Positions 8,002 to 16,698 of a stretch of DNA of 64,000 nt are shown here, in pieces. The number at the start of each line of letters is the position of its first letter. The stretch's first letter is position 1. Made by a program: the position numbers and the translations under genes. The notes under the pieces are model-generated. The model was not told where the DNA came from and ran no database searches. It was given only the letters and a program-made list of their open reading frames with translations. The DNA lies in contig LVEI03000001.1 in NCBI GenBank assembly GCA_001595385.3, positions 2,361,344-2,425,343 of the forward strand, in the 5' to 3' direction. The DNA is from Deltaproteobacteria bacterium GWC2_55_46. GTDB taxonomy: Bacteria; Desulfobacterota; GWC2-55-46.

Positions 8002-9975
8002 TTACTTTTTTGATGTCGGTACGATGGCTTCTGTGCCCTTATGCCCTTTCTCTTTCCTCAACCTGTTGATAAGGCCGCCTTCGAGGATGCAGGCTCGCTC
8101 CCTGGGGCTGAGATTCAATATGAACCTCAAGCCGCGCCCCTTTTCCTTGATGATCCCTATGACCTCGTCGGAGCTCTCTACCGCCTTCCGTATGTCGGCG
8201 AGCGATATCACGTCCCCCTGTTCAACGGCTGAGTATTCGGAAGGGTCGCTAAAGAGAAGCGGCAATATCCCGAAGTTAACGAGGTTCGCCCTGTGTATGC
8301 GCGCGAAGCTCTTCGCGGCCTTTATCCTTATGCCTAAATATCTGGGGACTATGGCCGCGTGCTCCCGTGATGAGCCCTGTCCATAGTTCTCTCCTCCAAC
8401 GATTATCCCGCCACCGCTATCCTTGCATCTCTGGCGGAACTGCCTGTCAAGCAGCTCGAAGGCGAACTCGCTTATCTTCGGGATATTCGACCTGAAGGGC
8501 AGCACCCGGTTCCCGGCCGGGAGTATATCGTCCGTGGAAACGTTGTCCCCGGTCTTCAATACCACCCGCCCTTCGTATGAGTCGGGCAATGCGTCAAAGT
8601 CCGGGAACGGGATTATGTTTGGCCCGCTTATGATCTCCACTTTTTTTCTTTCATCAGGCGGCATGGGCTTTATTATCACCGATTCGTTGTACAGATATCT
8701 TTTCGGCTCCACGACCCTTGGGTAAGCTCCGAGCTTCCTCGGGTCCGTGATAGAGCCGAATATGGCCGCTGCCACAGCCGTCTCAGGGCTCGACAGGTAC
8801 ACGTAGTCGTCATCCGTGCCGCTCCTCCCCTTGAAGTTCCTGGGAAAGGTCCTCACCGACGCGGCCTTTGTCGGAGGGGCCTGCCCCATGCCTATGCACC
8901 CGAGGCAGCCCGACTGATGGACCCTTGCGCCCGCATGGTTAAGCAATACCGTCCCGCCCGCGCGCTCTACATTTTCAAGCACCGACTTGCTCCCCGGGTT
9001 TATCTCGAAGCTTACGCCCGGGTGCGCGGTCCTGCCCTTCATCGCCTTGCAAACCACCATGAGGTCTTTGTACGAGAAGTTGACGGAGGAGCCGACGATG
9101 ACCTGGGCTACAGGCGTGCCCTCGACCTCGACCACCCTTTTGATGTTGTCCGGGGAGGACGGGCAGGCGATAAGCGGCTCGATGGCCGAAAGGTCTATCT
9201 CGTCCGTTTCGTCGTACTCGGCGTTGGGGTCGGCCTCAAGCGGCGTCCACTGGCTCACCCTTCCGTGGCGCTCAAGGAAGTCTCTTGTCATCTCATCCGA
9301 CGGGAATACGGTGGTCGTCGCCCCAAGCTCGGCCCCCATGTTCGCGATGGTAGCCCTGTCGGTAGCGGTAAGTGTCTTTACCCCCGGCCCCCAGTACTCG
9401 ATTATCTTCCCGACGCCGCCGTTGACGCTGTGCCGCCGGAGCATCTCGAGTATCACGTCCTTCGCGGCCACCCAGGGCTTGAGCTTCTTCGTAAGCTTAA
9501 CTCCCATGACCTTCGGGACCTTCATGTGAAAGGGCTCGCCCGCCATCGCGAGAGCGACATCAAGCCCTCCGGTCCCTATGGCTATCATCGCCAGCGCCCC
9601 TGCCGTCGAGGTATGGCTGTCCGCGCCGAGGAGCGTTTTCCCTGGCGCGCCGAAGCGTTCCATGTGGACCGGATGCGAGACCCCGTTGCCTGGAGGCGAG
9701 AAGTAAACGCCGTACCTCATCGCTGAAGTCATGAGGAACCTGTGGTCGTCGGCATTCTTGTAGTCCGTCTGCAGGAGGTTGTGGTCGACATAGCTGGCCG
9801 ATATCTCGGTCTGGACCGAGTCGAGCCCGAGCGCGGCGAACTCAAGAAAGGCGAGTGTGCCTGTCGCGTCCTGCGTAAGGGTCTGGTCGATTTTTACAGC
9901 GATCTCGCCCCCAGGCGCCCATTCACCGGAGAGCAGGTGAGATTCGATCAGCTTTCGCGTAAGGTTTTTTTTCAT
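8002..9975 (-). CDS. Aconitate hydratase, compact type
   Basis: About 657 residues, shorter than AcnA (about 890). It interconverts citrate and isocitrate through an iron-sulfur cluster. Seen in the sequence are DQTLTQDATGT near the start, the substrate motif GADSHTST at about 119-126, the cluster motif GCLGCIGMG (Cys359, Cys362) and the swivel domain with DNVSTDDILPAG and QGSSREHAAI. Where aconitases usually have GSCTN, supplying the third cluster Cys, this protein reads GSSVNFSYKDL, so Ser replaces Cys near residue 299. ATG at 9975 is preferred over an upstream TTG because AAGGGG lies 9 bp before it. Head of a minus-strand pair downstream of the GH15 gene. Confidence 0.85.
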   Translation of the reverse strand: MKKNLTRKLIESHLLSGEWAPGGEIAVKIDQTLTQDATGTLAFLEFAALGLDSVQTEISASYVDHNLLQTDYKNADDHRFLMTSAMRYGVYFSPPGNGVSHPVHMERFGAPGKTLLGADSHTSTAGALAMIAIGTGGLDVALAMAGEPFHMKVPKVMGVKLTKKLKPWVAAKDVILEMLRRHSVNGGVGKIIEYWGPGVKTLTATDRATIANMGAELGATTTVFPSDEMTRDFLERHGRVSQWTPLEADPNAEYDETDEIDLSAIEPLIACPSSPDNIKRVVEVEGTPVAQVIVGSSVNFSYKDLMVVCKAMKGRTAHPGVSFEINPGSKSVLENVERAGGTVLLNHAGARVHQSGCLGCIGMGQAPPTKAASVRTFPRNFKGRSGTDDDYVYLSSPETAVAAAIFGSITDPRKLGAYPRVVEPKRYLYNESVIIKPMPPDERKKVEIISGPNIIPFPDFDALPDSYEGRVVLKTGDNVSTDDILPAGNRVLPFRSNIPKISEFAFELLDRQFRQRCKDSGGGIIVGGENYGQGSSREHAAIVPRYLGIRIKAAKSFARIHRANLVNFGILPLLFSDPSEYSAVEQGDVISLADIRKAVESSDEVIGIIKEKGRGLRFILNLSPRERACILEGGLINRLRKEKGHKGTEAIVPTSKK

Positions 9976-10014
9976 GTTCAAGGCCCCTTAAAGGGTTTCG
10001 CATCCTGTAGTCTA

Positions 10015-12414
10015 TCAGTATATGCGTATCTCGTAGTCCTTGCCTTCCCATTCTCCCGTGTCATTGTAGTAGAAGGTAAAGAAGAGCCTTGTGCCGGGGG
10101 CGAACCTTTCGGGGCTGAAGTCTGTGCGCCAGATACGCAGGCCTGTCCCAGCCATAGGCTCCTCGGTCTTGGTCGCCCAGTTGTCGCTCGTCCATACGAG
10201 GTTCGCTTCCCTCAAGGATATTATACGCAATATCTCGCCGGAGCTGGCCGCGCTTACCGGCTGGCTTTTCTTCCACGCCGCCATCGGAAGCTTCGTAAGG
10301 CGGTCTATGTATCTTGCCTTGACCTCTTCTACGAGGTCGCACCCGGCGTTATCGCGCGCGCTCCTCAGAAGCTTTATGTACTCGGCGTGCGCCCATGAAA
10401 GCGGTGTCGCCGAACCTGTGCCGCGCCCTCTGTAAAGGCGCCTGGCCGGTATGCTCTCGCTGTCCCAGACCTGTTCAGGGAAAAGATGCCCCTCGTTCGC
10501 GAACTCTTCAAACGACCTTATGTACCCTTGAGCCTCCCCGCCGGCCATTATTTCATACAGGGCCCTTTCTCCGGTAAGGAGCGGCCATGGCCTGCCAACG
10601 CCAGAGCCGTCAAAGGGCGCGCCGTCTTCTTTTTCGCCGTAGCCGTCGCCGTTATATCTATGGAAGGCGACCCTGCCGTTGTGCTCGAATCTCAGGAACC
10701 GGTCAGCGACCTTGATAGAGCTTAGGATATGCGGGTCGCTTGGGCCTCTCACCCCGAACCTTACCAGGTCAAGGAAGCCGGTATCGACTATCTCGCCCTG
10801 ATGGTGGGGCCTGTCTTTTGGCCTGTTCCTGTTGAAGACGAGCGCGTGGCAGACCTGCTCTCCCGGGGCGATGGATTCAGGGACGCTCCTGACTATCCAC
10901 ATGTAATGGCCCGGTACGCCCTCTCCTATGCAGTCGCACTCGGCAAAGGTCCATTCCTCGATCCTTGTCTGCCAGTGGTCAGCGGTGGAGAAGAGGTATT
11001 CGGAGGCTGTTTCCTCGTTCATCTCGCGTGCCCAGTGCGCCGCCGTGACAAGGGCTGAGACTTCCGCGGCAAGCGTTGCCGGTGAAAGGCCCATGCCCTC
11101 TTCCCAACGCTCCTGCTCGGTTATGGGGCCGTTGGCGGCTATGAACGAGGCGGCTTTTTTGACCATCGGATAGAACTCGTCTCCGGCAAGCCCCATGCCC
11201 TTGAGCCTCCACGCGAGGATTATCGGCAGGGCGGTCTGGTCGAGCTGGACGTAGGGCCATCTGGCCTCTCCGTTTGTGTACATGTTCTGGGGCCAGTTCC
11301 CGGCCTCCGCCTGGGTGCGGCCGAGGTACCTGAGAATTGAAAGCGCGGTCGCGCCGTCGCCCATCGCCAGGAACGCGAAGGCCGATTTGCAGAGGTCCCT
11401 GGGCCATACAAGGTGATAGCCGAGGGCCTCCTCGTCGCCTTTGACCTCGCCCCATGGTATGGAGAGCGAGGCTACGAGAGCGCCTGGGGATGTCTTGTCC
11501 TCATGGGTCTTTAAGACGATCGCGCTTGTCCAGAACCTCCTGCCGCCGTCCGCGGAGCGCCTCCCGAGCGGCATAAGCCCGTTAAGGTATCTCCGCCAGC
11601 CTCGTATGTACTCTCTTTCGATGTCATGATACTCCCTCGAAAGGGTCCGTTCGGTATCGAGGACGGCCTCCGCCTCGTCCTTTCCGAAGCTCAAGGCAAG
11701 GACGATGTCGCTTCTCGGCTTAAGCTCGGCTATAAGGGCGATGTTGCCGTCCTCGGCCTTCTCAAAGGACCAGTCCATATCGAGGTTGTCCTTGAGGTCG
11801 TGCCAGCCGTCCGATACCCCCGAGTAACCGGCTGACATCCTGAGGAACGGCTGGTCGGCGGAAAGGGCCGCGGCGATATCCTCCCTCCATGCCAGGAGGT
11901 AGTTCCTCCTGCCGTAGGCGGCGTATTTTCCGGAGTTGCCGGCGCCCTTGTTCTTTATGTGGGGCGCGAGCAGTACGAAGAGGCGGAAATCCGCCGTAGT
12001 GCCGTGGAGGGCCTTGAAGTCCGTGTGGATTACGAGGGAGTTGGCCTGCGGGTCAGTGATGACGCGCTTTGTGATGGACCAGAGGCCTGATTTTGCGGTA
12101 TTCGTTATTATGTATCCGGGGGCTTTTTCGTGTATCTGGCCGAGGCTGGTTATTTCAGTGTCTGTGCCTTCCTCGTCAAAGAACGTCTTCGAGTCGGTTA
12201 CGAGAAACCTCAGGTCCTTTATATCGGCGGTGCCGGTATCGGGGTAATATACCTCTGTTATGATGCCGTCGGCGATCGTAAACCAGACCCTTGAGAAGGC
12301 GCTCAAGGCGGTGCCTACGCCCTGTTTTGAGGCTCTCGACCAGCGCGGGGAAAGGCCCGGCTTTCCAAACGCCTCTGCCGGGTGAGGGATTTCATGCTTG
12401 TAAGCGACGCTCAT
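10015..12414 (-). CDS. GH15 glucoamylase / glucodextranase-like glycosidase
   Basis: 799-residue glycoside hydrolase of family 15, predicted to release glucose from alpha-glucans such as glycogen or starch. An N-terminal beta-sandwich (about 1-270) precedes an (alpha/alpha)6 barrel with the conserved GYHLVWPRDL segment. The catalytic-base region PEQVWDSESIPA and SWAHAEYIKL lie near residue 650-690, and a small C-terminal domain ends the protein. No signal peptide is seen, so a cytoplasmic role in storage-glucan breakdown is inferred. The start at 12414 is supported by AAAGGAGGG 6 bp upstream; a longer reading from 12483 lacks this. The aconitase gene follows 39 bp downstream. Confidence 0.88.
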   Translation of the reverse strand: MSVAYKHEIPHPAEAFGKPGLSPRWSRASKQGVGTALSAFSRVWFTIADGIITEVYYPDTGTADIKDLRFLVTDSKTFFDEEGTDTEITSLGQIHEKAPGYIITNTAKSGLWSITKRVITDPQANSLVIHTDFKALHGTTADFRLFVLLAPHIKNKGAGNSGKYAAYGRRNYLLAWREDIAAALSADQPFLRMSAGYSGVSDGWHDLKDNLDMDWSFEKAEDGNIALIAELKPRSDIVLALSFGKDEAEAVLDTERTLSREYHDIEREYIRGWRRYLNGLMPLGRRSADGGRRFWTSAIVLKTHEDKTSPGALVASLSIPWGEVKGDEEALGYHLVWPRDLCKSAFAFLAMGDGATALSILRYLGRTQAEAGNWPQNMYTNGEARWPYVQLDQTALPIILAWRLKGMGLAGDEFYPMVKKAASFIAANGPITEQERWEEGMGLSPATLAAEVSALVTAAHWAREMNEETASEYLFSTADHWQTRIEEWTFAECDCIGEGVPGHYMWIVRSVPESIAPGEQVCHALVFNRNRPKDRPHHQGEIVDTGFLDLVRFGVRGPSDPHILSSIKVADRFLRFEHNGRVAFHRYNGDGYGEKEDGAPFDGSGVGRPWPLLTGERALYEIMAGGEAQGYIRSFEEFANEGHLFPEQVWDSESIPARRLYRGRGTGSATPLSWAHAEYIKLLRSARDNAGCDLVEEVKARYIDRLTKLPMAAWKKSQPVSAASSGEILRIISLREANLVWTSDNWATKTEEPMAGTGLRIWRTDFSPERFAPGTRLFFTFYYNDTGEWEGKDYEIRIY

Positions 12415-12553
12415 AAGACCCTCCTTTATTTCTTGATTGGAGGCGCCGCCCCGGTCAGGGACCAGGCAGCCGGAGGGTTTCATAGAGGCCTTGGGGCGAC
12501 CCTATATTCGAGTTAACCATTTCTCTGAATAATGTCAAGGCACGGGATGCGTC

Positions 12554-12634
12554 AGCAGGTGGCTTAAAAAGGCCGATCCGCGGCGTCGCTCTGTGGAGCC
12601 TGAATGCGATTTTGATTTTTCAGCAACCTGTTAG
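12554..12634. repeat. Dispersed palindromic element, copy 1 (short)
   Basis: Left end GCAGGTGGCTTAAAAAGGCC and right end ATTTTTCAGCAACCTGTTAG are the imperfect inverted ends of an element found repeatedly in this window. The interior (GATCCGCGGCGTCG) matches copies at 16487 and 26410. It sits in the 347-bp gap between the GH15 and ferritin genes, just before the ferritin promoter. Apart from these, the gap holds nothing I recognise. Confidence 0.75.
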
Positions 12635-12646
12635 ACTTGCAATGAC

Positions 12647-12675
12647 CTGACAACTTGATAAATATAAGATATAAT
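12647..12675 (+). promoter_or_regulatory. Sigma-70 promoter for the bacterioferritin-like gene
   Basis: CTGACA, 17-bp spacer, TATAAT. Both hexamers are near consensus. Expected transcript start is near 12683, about 80 nt upstream of the ATG. No obvious Fur box was recognised around it. Confidence 0.75.
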
Positions 12676-12761
12676 TGTCGTTAATCAATTCGGCCTGACA
12701 AGACAAAAAAGGCCATTTTGAGCGTTGCCGCGTAAAGCGAACCTATTTCATACGGAGGTGG

Positions 12762-13211
12762 ATGATGGGCCTGAAAATCAGTGAAGAGGCAAAGAAGAAG
12801 ATAATCGACGCGCTCAATTCGGCGAGGACCGCGGAACTAACGGCTATAATCCAGTACATGGGCCATCACTACGAGGGTGAGGGGCTTGAGAGCCCGGCTA
12901 TACTGGACCTCTTCAAAAAAATCGCCATGGAAGAGATGAAGCACGCCGAGACGATCGCCGAGAGGATAGTCTACCTGGGCGGGGTGCCGGTCCAGAAGCC
13001 CGGCCAGATACTGAGGGGAGGGGACCTGGTGACCATGCTCAAGGCCGACCTCGGCCTCGAGGACAAGGCCATCGAGGACTACAGGGCCATCGTAAAGCTC
13101 TGCGCCGATCTCGGCGACTCAACGACCAGGCTCATGTTCGAAACAATACTGCAGGATGAAGAGTCTCACGCCGACGCGTACGAGACCGCCCTTGGAAGGA
13201 AAGGAAAATAG
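12762..13211 (+). CDS. Bacterioferritin-like / DPS-like ferritin family protein
   Basis: 149-residue four-helix ferritin-like protein. The di-iron ligands expected for the family are visible: Glu in RTAELTAIIQY, then EEMKHAE (Glu and His) in helix B, Glu in helix C and EESHAD in helix D. The helix-B region AMEEMKHAETIAERIVYLGG closely resembles bacterioferritin, including the Met that ligates haem there. Likely role is iron storage or detoxification of peroxide. A strong RBS (GGAGGT) precedes tandem ATG codons. First gene of a plus-strand run rich in metal-binding proteins; it has its own promoter at 12647. Confidence 0.8.
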   Translation: MMGLKISEEAKKKIIDALNSARTAELTAIIQYMGHHYEGEGLESPAILDLFKKIAMEEMKHAETIAERIVYLGGVPVQKPGQILRGGDLVTMLKADLGLEDKAIEDYRAIVKLCADLGDSTTRLMFETILQDEESHADAYETALGRKGK

Positions 13212-13216
13212 TAGAT

Positions 13217-13333
13217 ATGAAGAGATGGAAGTGCGTAGAGTGCGGTTACACACATGAAGGAGAGCACCCGCCCGACGTATGCATTATGTGCCACGCGCCG
13301 AGCGAGGCCTTTATAGAGGTTGTAAATGCCTGA
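13217..13333 (+). CDS. 38-aa rubredoxin-like protein
   Basis: A very short frame from ATG 13217 to TGA 13333 encodes 38 residues with two knuckles, WKCVECGYTHEG and VCIMCHAPSEAF, spaced as in rubredoxin and in the C-terminal domain of rubrerythrin. Four Cys would bind one Fe (or Zn). It starts 5 bp after the ferritin-like gene and its last 8 bp overlap the next gene, so translation is likely coupled. It may be a stand-alone electron donor to the adjacent ferritin, equivalent to a split rubrerythrin; this is inference. Confidence 0.85.
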   Translation: MKRWKCVECGYTHEGEHPPDVCIMCHAPSEAFIEVVNA

Positions 13334-14507
13334 AGGACGGGAACGGGGAGGGGTGAATCCCTCCCCGGGTCTTGACGGTCTTTGCCTTGCTGAAGTGATA
13401 GCCTCTTTGATCCGGCGTGACGGTCCCATTACATTCGCGAAGTTCATGGAGATGGCCCTTTATTATCCGGGCAAGGGGTATTACACCTCAGGGAGGCGGA
13501 CCTGGGGCCCGGAAGGGGATTACATAACGAGCATCGACGTAAGCTCGGCCTTCGCGAGGACCATAGCCAAGGAGCTTGCAGGGATGTGGGAGGCCCTTGG
13601 CCGCCCTGTCCCTTTCGTGCTCGTGGAGGCCGGTGCCGGCAGGGGCTGGCTTACCAGGGGAATAATAGAAGCGCTTGAGTCTGTCTCGCCAGGCCTCTTG
13701 TCTGCCATAAGGGCATGCCTGGTCGAGAGGAACACGGCGCTCAAGGAGCCTTCAACCGAGCGTGCCGCCTGGTACGAGAGCCTTGAAGATGTCCCGCCTT
13801 TTGAGTCCGGCTGCATACTCTCCAATGAACTGATAGACAGCTTCCCTGTCCACAGGGTGCTCTTCGCCGAAGGCTCGCTTAAGGAGCTCTACGTGGGCCA
13901 TGACGGCTCTGCCTTTTTCGAGTTGCCCGGGGCGCTTTCTACCGTGGAGCTGGCCGAGTACTTAAGGGATATGTCCGTCGAGCCGTTCGAGGGTATGAGG
14001 ACCGAGGTGAACCTTGAGGGGCCGAGGTGGCTCAAAAGGGCCGCTGCCCTTATGGGCAGCGGCTTCATAATGACGATAGACTACGGCCTTCCCGCAAGGG
14101 AGCTTTACTCGCCGGAGAGGAAGGGGAGCCTCTTCTGCCACTTCAGGCATACGCTCAACGACAACCCCTTCCTGAACATAGGCGCGCAGGATATAACCAC
14201 CCACGTTGATTTCACGGCGCTCGCGCTATACGGCGGAAGTTACGGGCTCGGCCTTACCGGCTTTGCCACGCAGAAGAATTTTCTGCTGGGCCTCGGCATC
14301 CTTGAAGATTTGAAGGCCCCGCCTCCTGGCTCAGCCGGGGTCGAAGAGATTGGCTTCAACAGGGCCCTGGCAAGGCTTATAGCGCCCGGGGGCATGGGCG
14401 ATACCTTCAAGGTGCTCATCCAGCATAAGGGGGTCGCAAAACCGACTCTTCTCGGTTTTTCCTTCAAGGACAGCTCAAAGAGCCTGGGCCTCCCAAGCAT
14501 GTTGTAA
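13326..14507 (+). CDS. MidA/NDUFAF7-family SAM-dependent methyltransferase
   Basis: 393 residues of the MidA (DUF185) family. The SAM-binding motif is LVEAGAGRGWL near residue 100, preceded by FMEMALYYPGKGYYTSGR and GDYITSIDVSSAF, both characteristic of the family; SNELIDSFPVHRV and TIDYGLPARE follow. The eukaryotic homologue NDUFAF7 methylates an Arg of a complex I subunit; the bacterial substrate is unknown. The chosen ATG overlaps the end of the rubredoxin-like gene by 8 bp and has no clear RBS of its own, which points to translational coupling. Confidence 0.85.
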   Translation: MPEGRERGGVNPSPGLDGLCLAEVIASLIRRDGPITFAKFMEMALYYPGKGYYTSGRRTWGPEGDYITSIDVSSAFARTIAKELAGMWEALGRPVPFVLVEAGAGRGWLTRGIIEALESVSPGLLSAIRACLVERNTALKEPSTERAAWYESLEDVPPFESGCILSNELIDSFPVHRVLFAEGSLKELYVGHDGSAFFELPGALSTVELAEYLRDMSVEPFEGMRTEVNLEGPRWLKRAAALMGSGFIMTIDYGLPARELYSPERKGSLFCHFRHTLNDNPFLNIGAQDITTHVDFTALALYGGSYGLGLTGFATQKNFLLGLGILEDLKAPPPGSAGVEEIGFNRALARLIAPGGMGDTFKVLIQHKGVAKPTLLGFSFKDSSKSLGLPSML

Positions 14508-14570
14508 CGGCACGGATAATATGTTAATTATAACACTTCGACAGATACTTTTTATGGGGGTGTAGAGATA

Positions 14571-14735
14571 ATGCCTGAGAAGGATACCAAGGAAAAAAAG
14601 CACGTCTGTTCCATCTGCGGCAGGCCGTCGGAGGCCACCATATGCCATGCCTGCGAGGACAAGATTAGGGGCGAGGCGCTGGAGAAAAAGCACGATATAG
14701 ACAAGGCCGGCAGGACGGATACTGGCAGAAGGTAA
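14571..14735 (+). CDS. 54-aa zinc-ribbon-like protein
   Basis: Short frame, ATG 14571 to TAA 14735. The core KHVCSICGRPSEATICHACE has two Cys-x-x-Cys pairs nine residues apart, as in zinc ribbons, followed by a charged helix and a basic tail ending RTDTGRR. The RBS is weak (GGGGTG). It lies between the MidA-like gene and a second ferritin-like gene on the same strand, 32 bp before the latter. No function can be assigned. Metal binding is inferred from the Cys spacing alone. Confidence 0.7.
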   Translation: MPEKDTKEKKHVCSICGRPSEATICHACEDKIRGEALEKKHDIDKAGRTDTGRR

Positions 14736-14767
14736 GCAGGCCAGGTCTTTAAAAAATGGAGGGGTCA

Positions 14768-15298
14768 ATGGCCCAGGACAGGATTCTCGAAGATCTTGGC
14801 ACTGCCTACAATACCGAGATAGCCGGATTTCATTTCTACACGACGGCGGCCTCCGTTGTCGAGGACCCGAAGGGTAGAAGTGTGTTCGCCAACCTCGCCA
14901 AGGAAGAGCTCGCCCACATCGTGGTCGTCGGCAAGATAGCGGAGTCGATAAGGAGCGGGCTCGGCTGGTTGAGCTATGAGCAGGCCCTTGCCGAAGGCTT
15001 CGCTCTTACGCAGAGCATACCCTATCCGGAGGAGAACGAGCTTATAAAGAGGCTCAACTCCAATCAGACAGACCTGAACGCCGTCCAGATAGCTATTGAG
15101 AATGAGGAGGCGGCGGTTGATTTTTACTCGAAGCTTTTGAAGGGGGCTTCAAAGCCGGTTGAAAAGGTTGTCCTCACCAGGCTCCTTGAGATGGAGAAGG
15201 GGCACTTGAAGGTCTTGAGGTGGGAGCACGAGTCTCTTAACAAGACCGGGTTCTGGTGCGGTGAGATGGAGTTCAGCGTGGAAAAGGAGACCGAGTAG
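14768..15298 (+). CDS. Rubrerythrin/ferritin-like di-iron protein
   Basis: 176 residues with ferritin-like ligands: NTEIAGFHFYTTAA, then KEELAHIVVVGK in the first half, and ENEEAAVDFYSKLL and EMEKGHLKVLRWEHE in the second, which is the rubrerythrin-type E-x-x-H repeat. There is no rubredoxin domain in this protein; one is encoded separately at 13217. Probable role is peroxide reduction or iron handling. The ATG at 14768 is chosen because GGAGGG precedes it by 4 bp; an ATG 12 bp upstream overlaps the RBS. The flavoprotein reductase gene starts 3 bp downstream. Confidence 0.8.
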   Translation: MAQDRILEDLGTAYNTEIAGFHFYTTAASVVEDPKGRSVFANLAKEELAHIVVVGKIAESIRSGLGWLSYEQALAEGFALTQSIPYPEENELIKRLNSNQTDLNAVQIAIENEEAAVDFYSKLLKGASKPVEKVVLTRLLEMEKGHLKVLRWEHESLNKTGFWCGEMEFSVEKETE

Positions 15299-15301
15299 GC
15301 G

Positions 15302-16474
15302 ATGTACGACGCTATAGTGGCCGGCCTTGGGCCCGCTGGGTCTACCGTAGCTTACCATCTGGCCTCCAGGGGGCTCAAGGTACTCGGCGTAGATAAGGAG
15401 AGGTTCCCGAGGTACAAGTCCTGCGGTGGCTGCATCTCGACCAAGATAAAAGGCCTTGTCGATTTCGACATCTCCCCTGCCATAGAAGAGACGGTCCTCG
15501 GCGCGACCTTCACCTACAAGTCGGCAAGGGCCATGGACGTCATGTCAGATAGTCCACTTGGCTACAACGTCATGCGGGAGACCTTTGACGACCTCTTTTT
15601 CAGGAAGGCAAGAGAGGCCGGCGCCCTTCTGATAGACGGCATAAGGGTCATCTCGGCTGAAGATACCGGGGGCTCTGTCAAGGTGAGCCTCGCTGACGGA
15701 AGGTCCTTCGAGGGCAAGGTCCTGGTCGGCGCTGACGGCTCTTCCGGCTTTACCGGCCGCGAGCTTTTCGGCCTCAAGCCCAGGGAATCAGCCGTGTCCA
15801 TCACCGCCGAGGTCCCCTGCAAGAGGGCAGAGAGGGACTATGACGGAAAGCTTTTCATAGACTTCGGCTCAGTCCCTTACGGGTACGCGTGGATATTCCC
15901 GAAGAAAAATTACCTTTCGGTGGGCATCGCCGGGGACACGTCAAAGGTCAAGGGCAGGATAAAGGAGTACTTCAACGCCTTCGTCACAACGCACGAGGCG
16001 CTCAAGGGGCTCGATGTAAGCGACAGGAAGGGCTGGACGGTCCCGCTTTATTACGAGGGCCTTCCGTCATCCGTAAAAGGCAGGGTGCTCCTTGTGGGCG
16101 ACACAGGGCACCTTGTAGACCCTTTCCTTGGCGAGGGCATATATTTTGCCATCCGCACAGCCAAGGCTGCTTCCTCTGCTATAATAGACTATATTGAAGG
16201 CACAGGCAGCCTGGATGTGTACCAGGGCTGGCTGGAGCGGGAGATAGTCCCGGAGTTCAGGTCAGCCGGCAAGCTCGCCGACCTCATTTATAACCATCCG
16301 AGGCTCTGGTACAGCATGCTCGAGAAAGACCCTGATATAATGCTTAAGTATTATGACGTCATCAGGGGAGAGGAAGAGTGCGCTCGGTTCTATCGCTGGG
16401 TCCTCGACAAGGTAAAATCAAAGCCCTGGAAGGTGCTCCGCGGCTGGATAGAGAGCAGGTTTCTTCCGGGTTAG
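15302..16474 (+). CDS. Geranylgeranyl reductase-family FAD oxidoreductase
   Basis: 390-residue flavoprotein. N-terminal dinucleotide fold VAGLGPAGSTVAYHLASRG, the family motif RYKSCGGCIS with two Cys, the middle signature VGADGSSG, and the FAD-ribityl motif VGDTGHLVDPFLGEGIYFA are all in order. The family reduces isoprenoid double bonds or acts on other unsaturated lipids. In bacteria the substrate may be a quinone side chain or a lipid; not determined here. It follows the second ferritin-like gene by 3 bp, so the two are probably co-transcribed. Confidence 0.82.
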   Translation: MYDAIVAGLGPAGSTVAYHLASRGLKVLGVDKERFPRYKSCGGCISTKIKGLVDFDISPAIEETVLGATFTYKSARAMDVMSDSPLGYNVMRETFDDLFFRKAREAGALLIDGIRVISAEDTGGSVKVSLADGRSFEGKVLVGADGSSGFTGRELFGLKPRESAVSITAEVPCKRAERDYDGKLFIDFGSVPYGYAWIFPKKNYLSVGIAGDTSKVKGRIKEYFNAFVTTHEALKGLDVSDRKGWTVPLYYEGLPSSVKGRVLLVGDTGHLVDPFLGEGIYFAIRTAKAASSAIIDYIEGTGSLDVYQGWLEREIVPEFRSAGKLADLIYNHPRLWYSMLEKDPDIMLKYYDVIRGEEECARFYRWVLDKVKSKPWKVLRGWIESRFLPG

Positions 16475-16486
16475 CCACCTTGTTTT

Positions 16487-16610
16487 AACAGGCTGCTGAA
16501 AGGGCCGATCTCTGGCGCCGTCTTTGTCGCGTCAAAAGCGGCGTACCAGATAAGTATGCCTCACACCTCATTTAGCCTGAATGTGATCTTGCGTTTTTCA
16601 GCGACATCTT
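16487..16610. repeat. Dispersed palindromic element, copy 2
   Basis: Left end AACAGGCTGCTGAAAGGGCC and right end GCGTTTTTCAGCGACATC. The interior has GCGGCGTACCAGATAAGTAT and GCCTCA, shared with copies at 27912 and 44498. It occupies most of the 224-bp gap before the PDZ gene. Confidence 0.75.
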
Positions 16611-16698
16611 AAAACAGATTCTGTATCCGCAAAAGCATATCAAACGAAAGGGCTTTGTACGCGCCGTATCCCTTGAACAAACCTTTAAGGAGGTAGGC

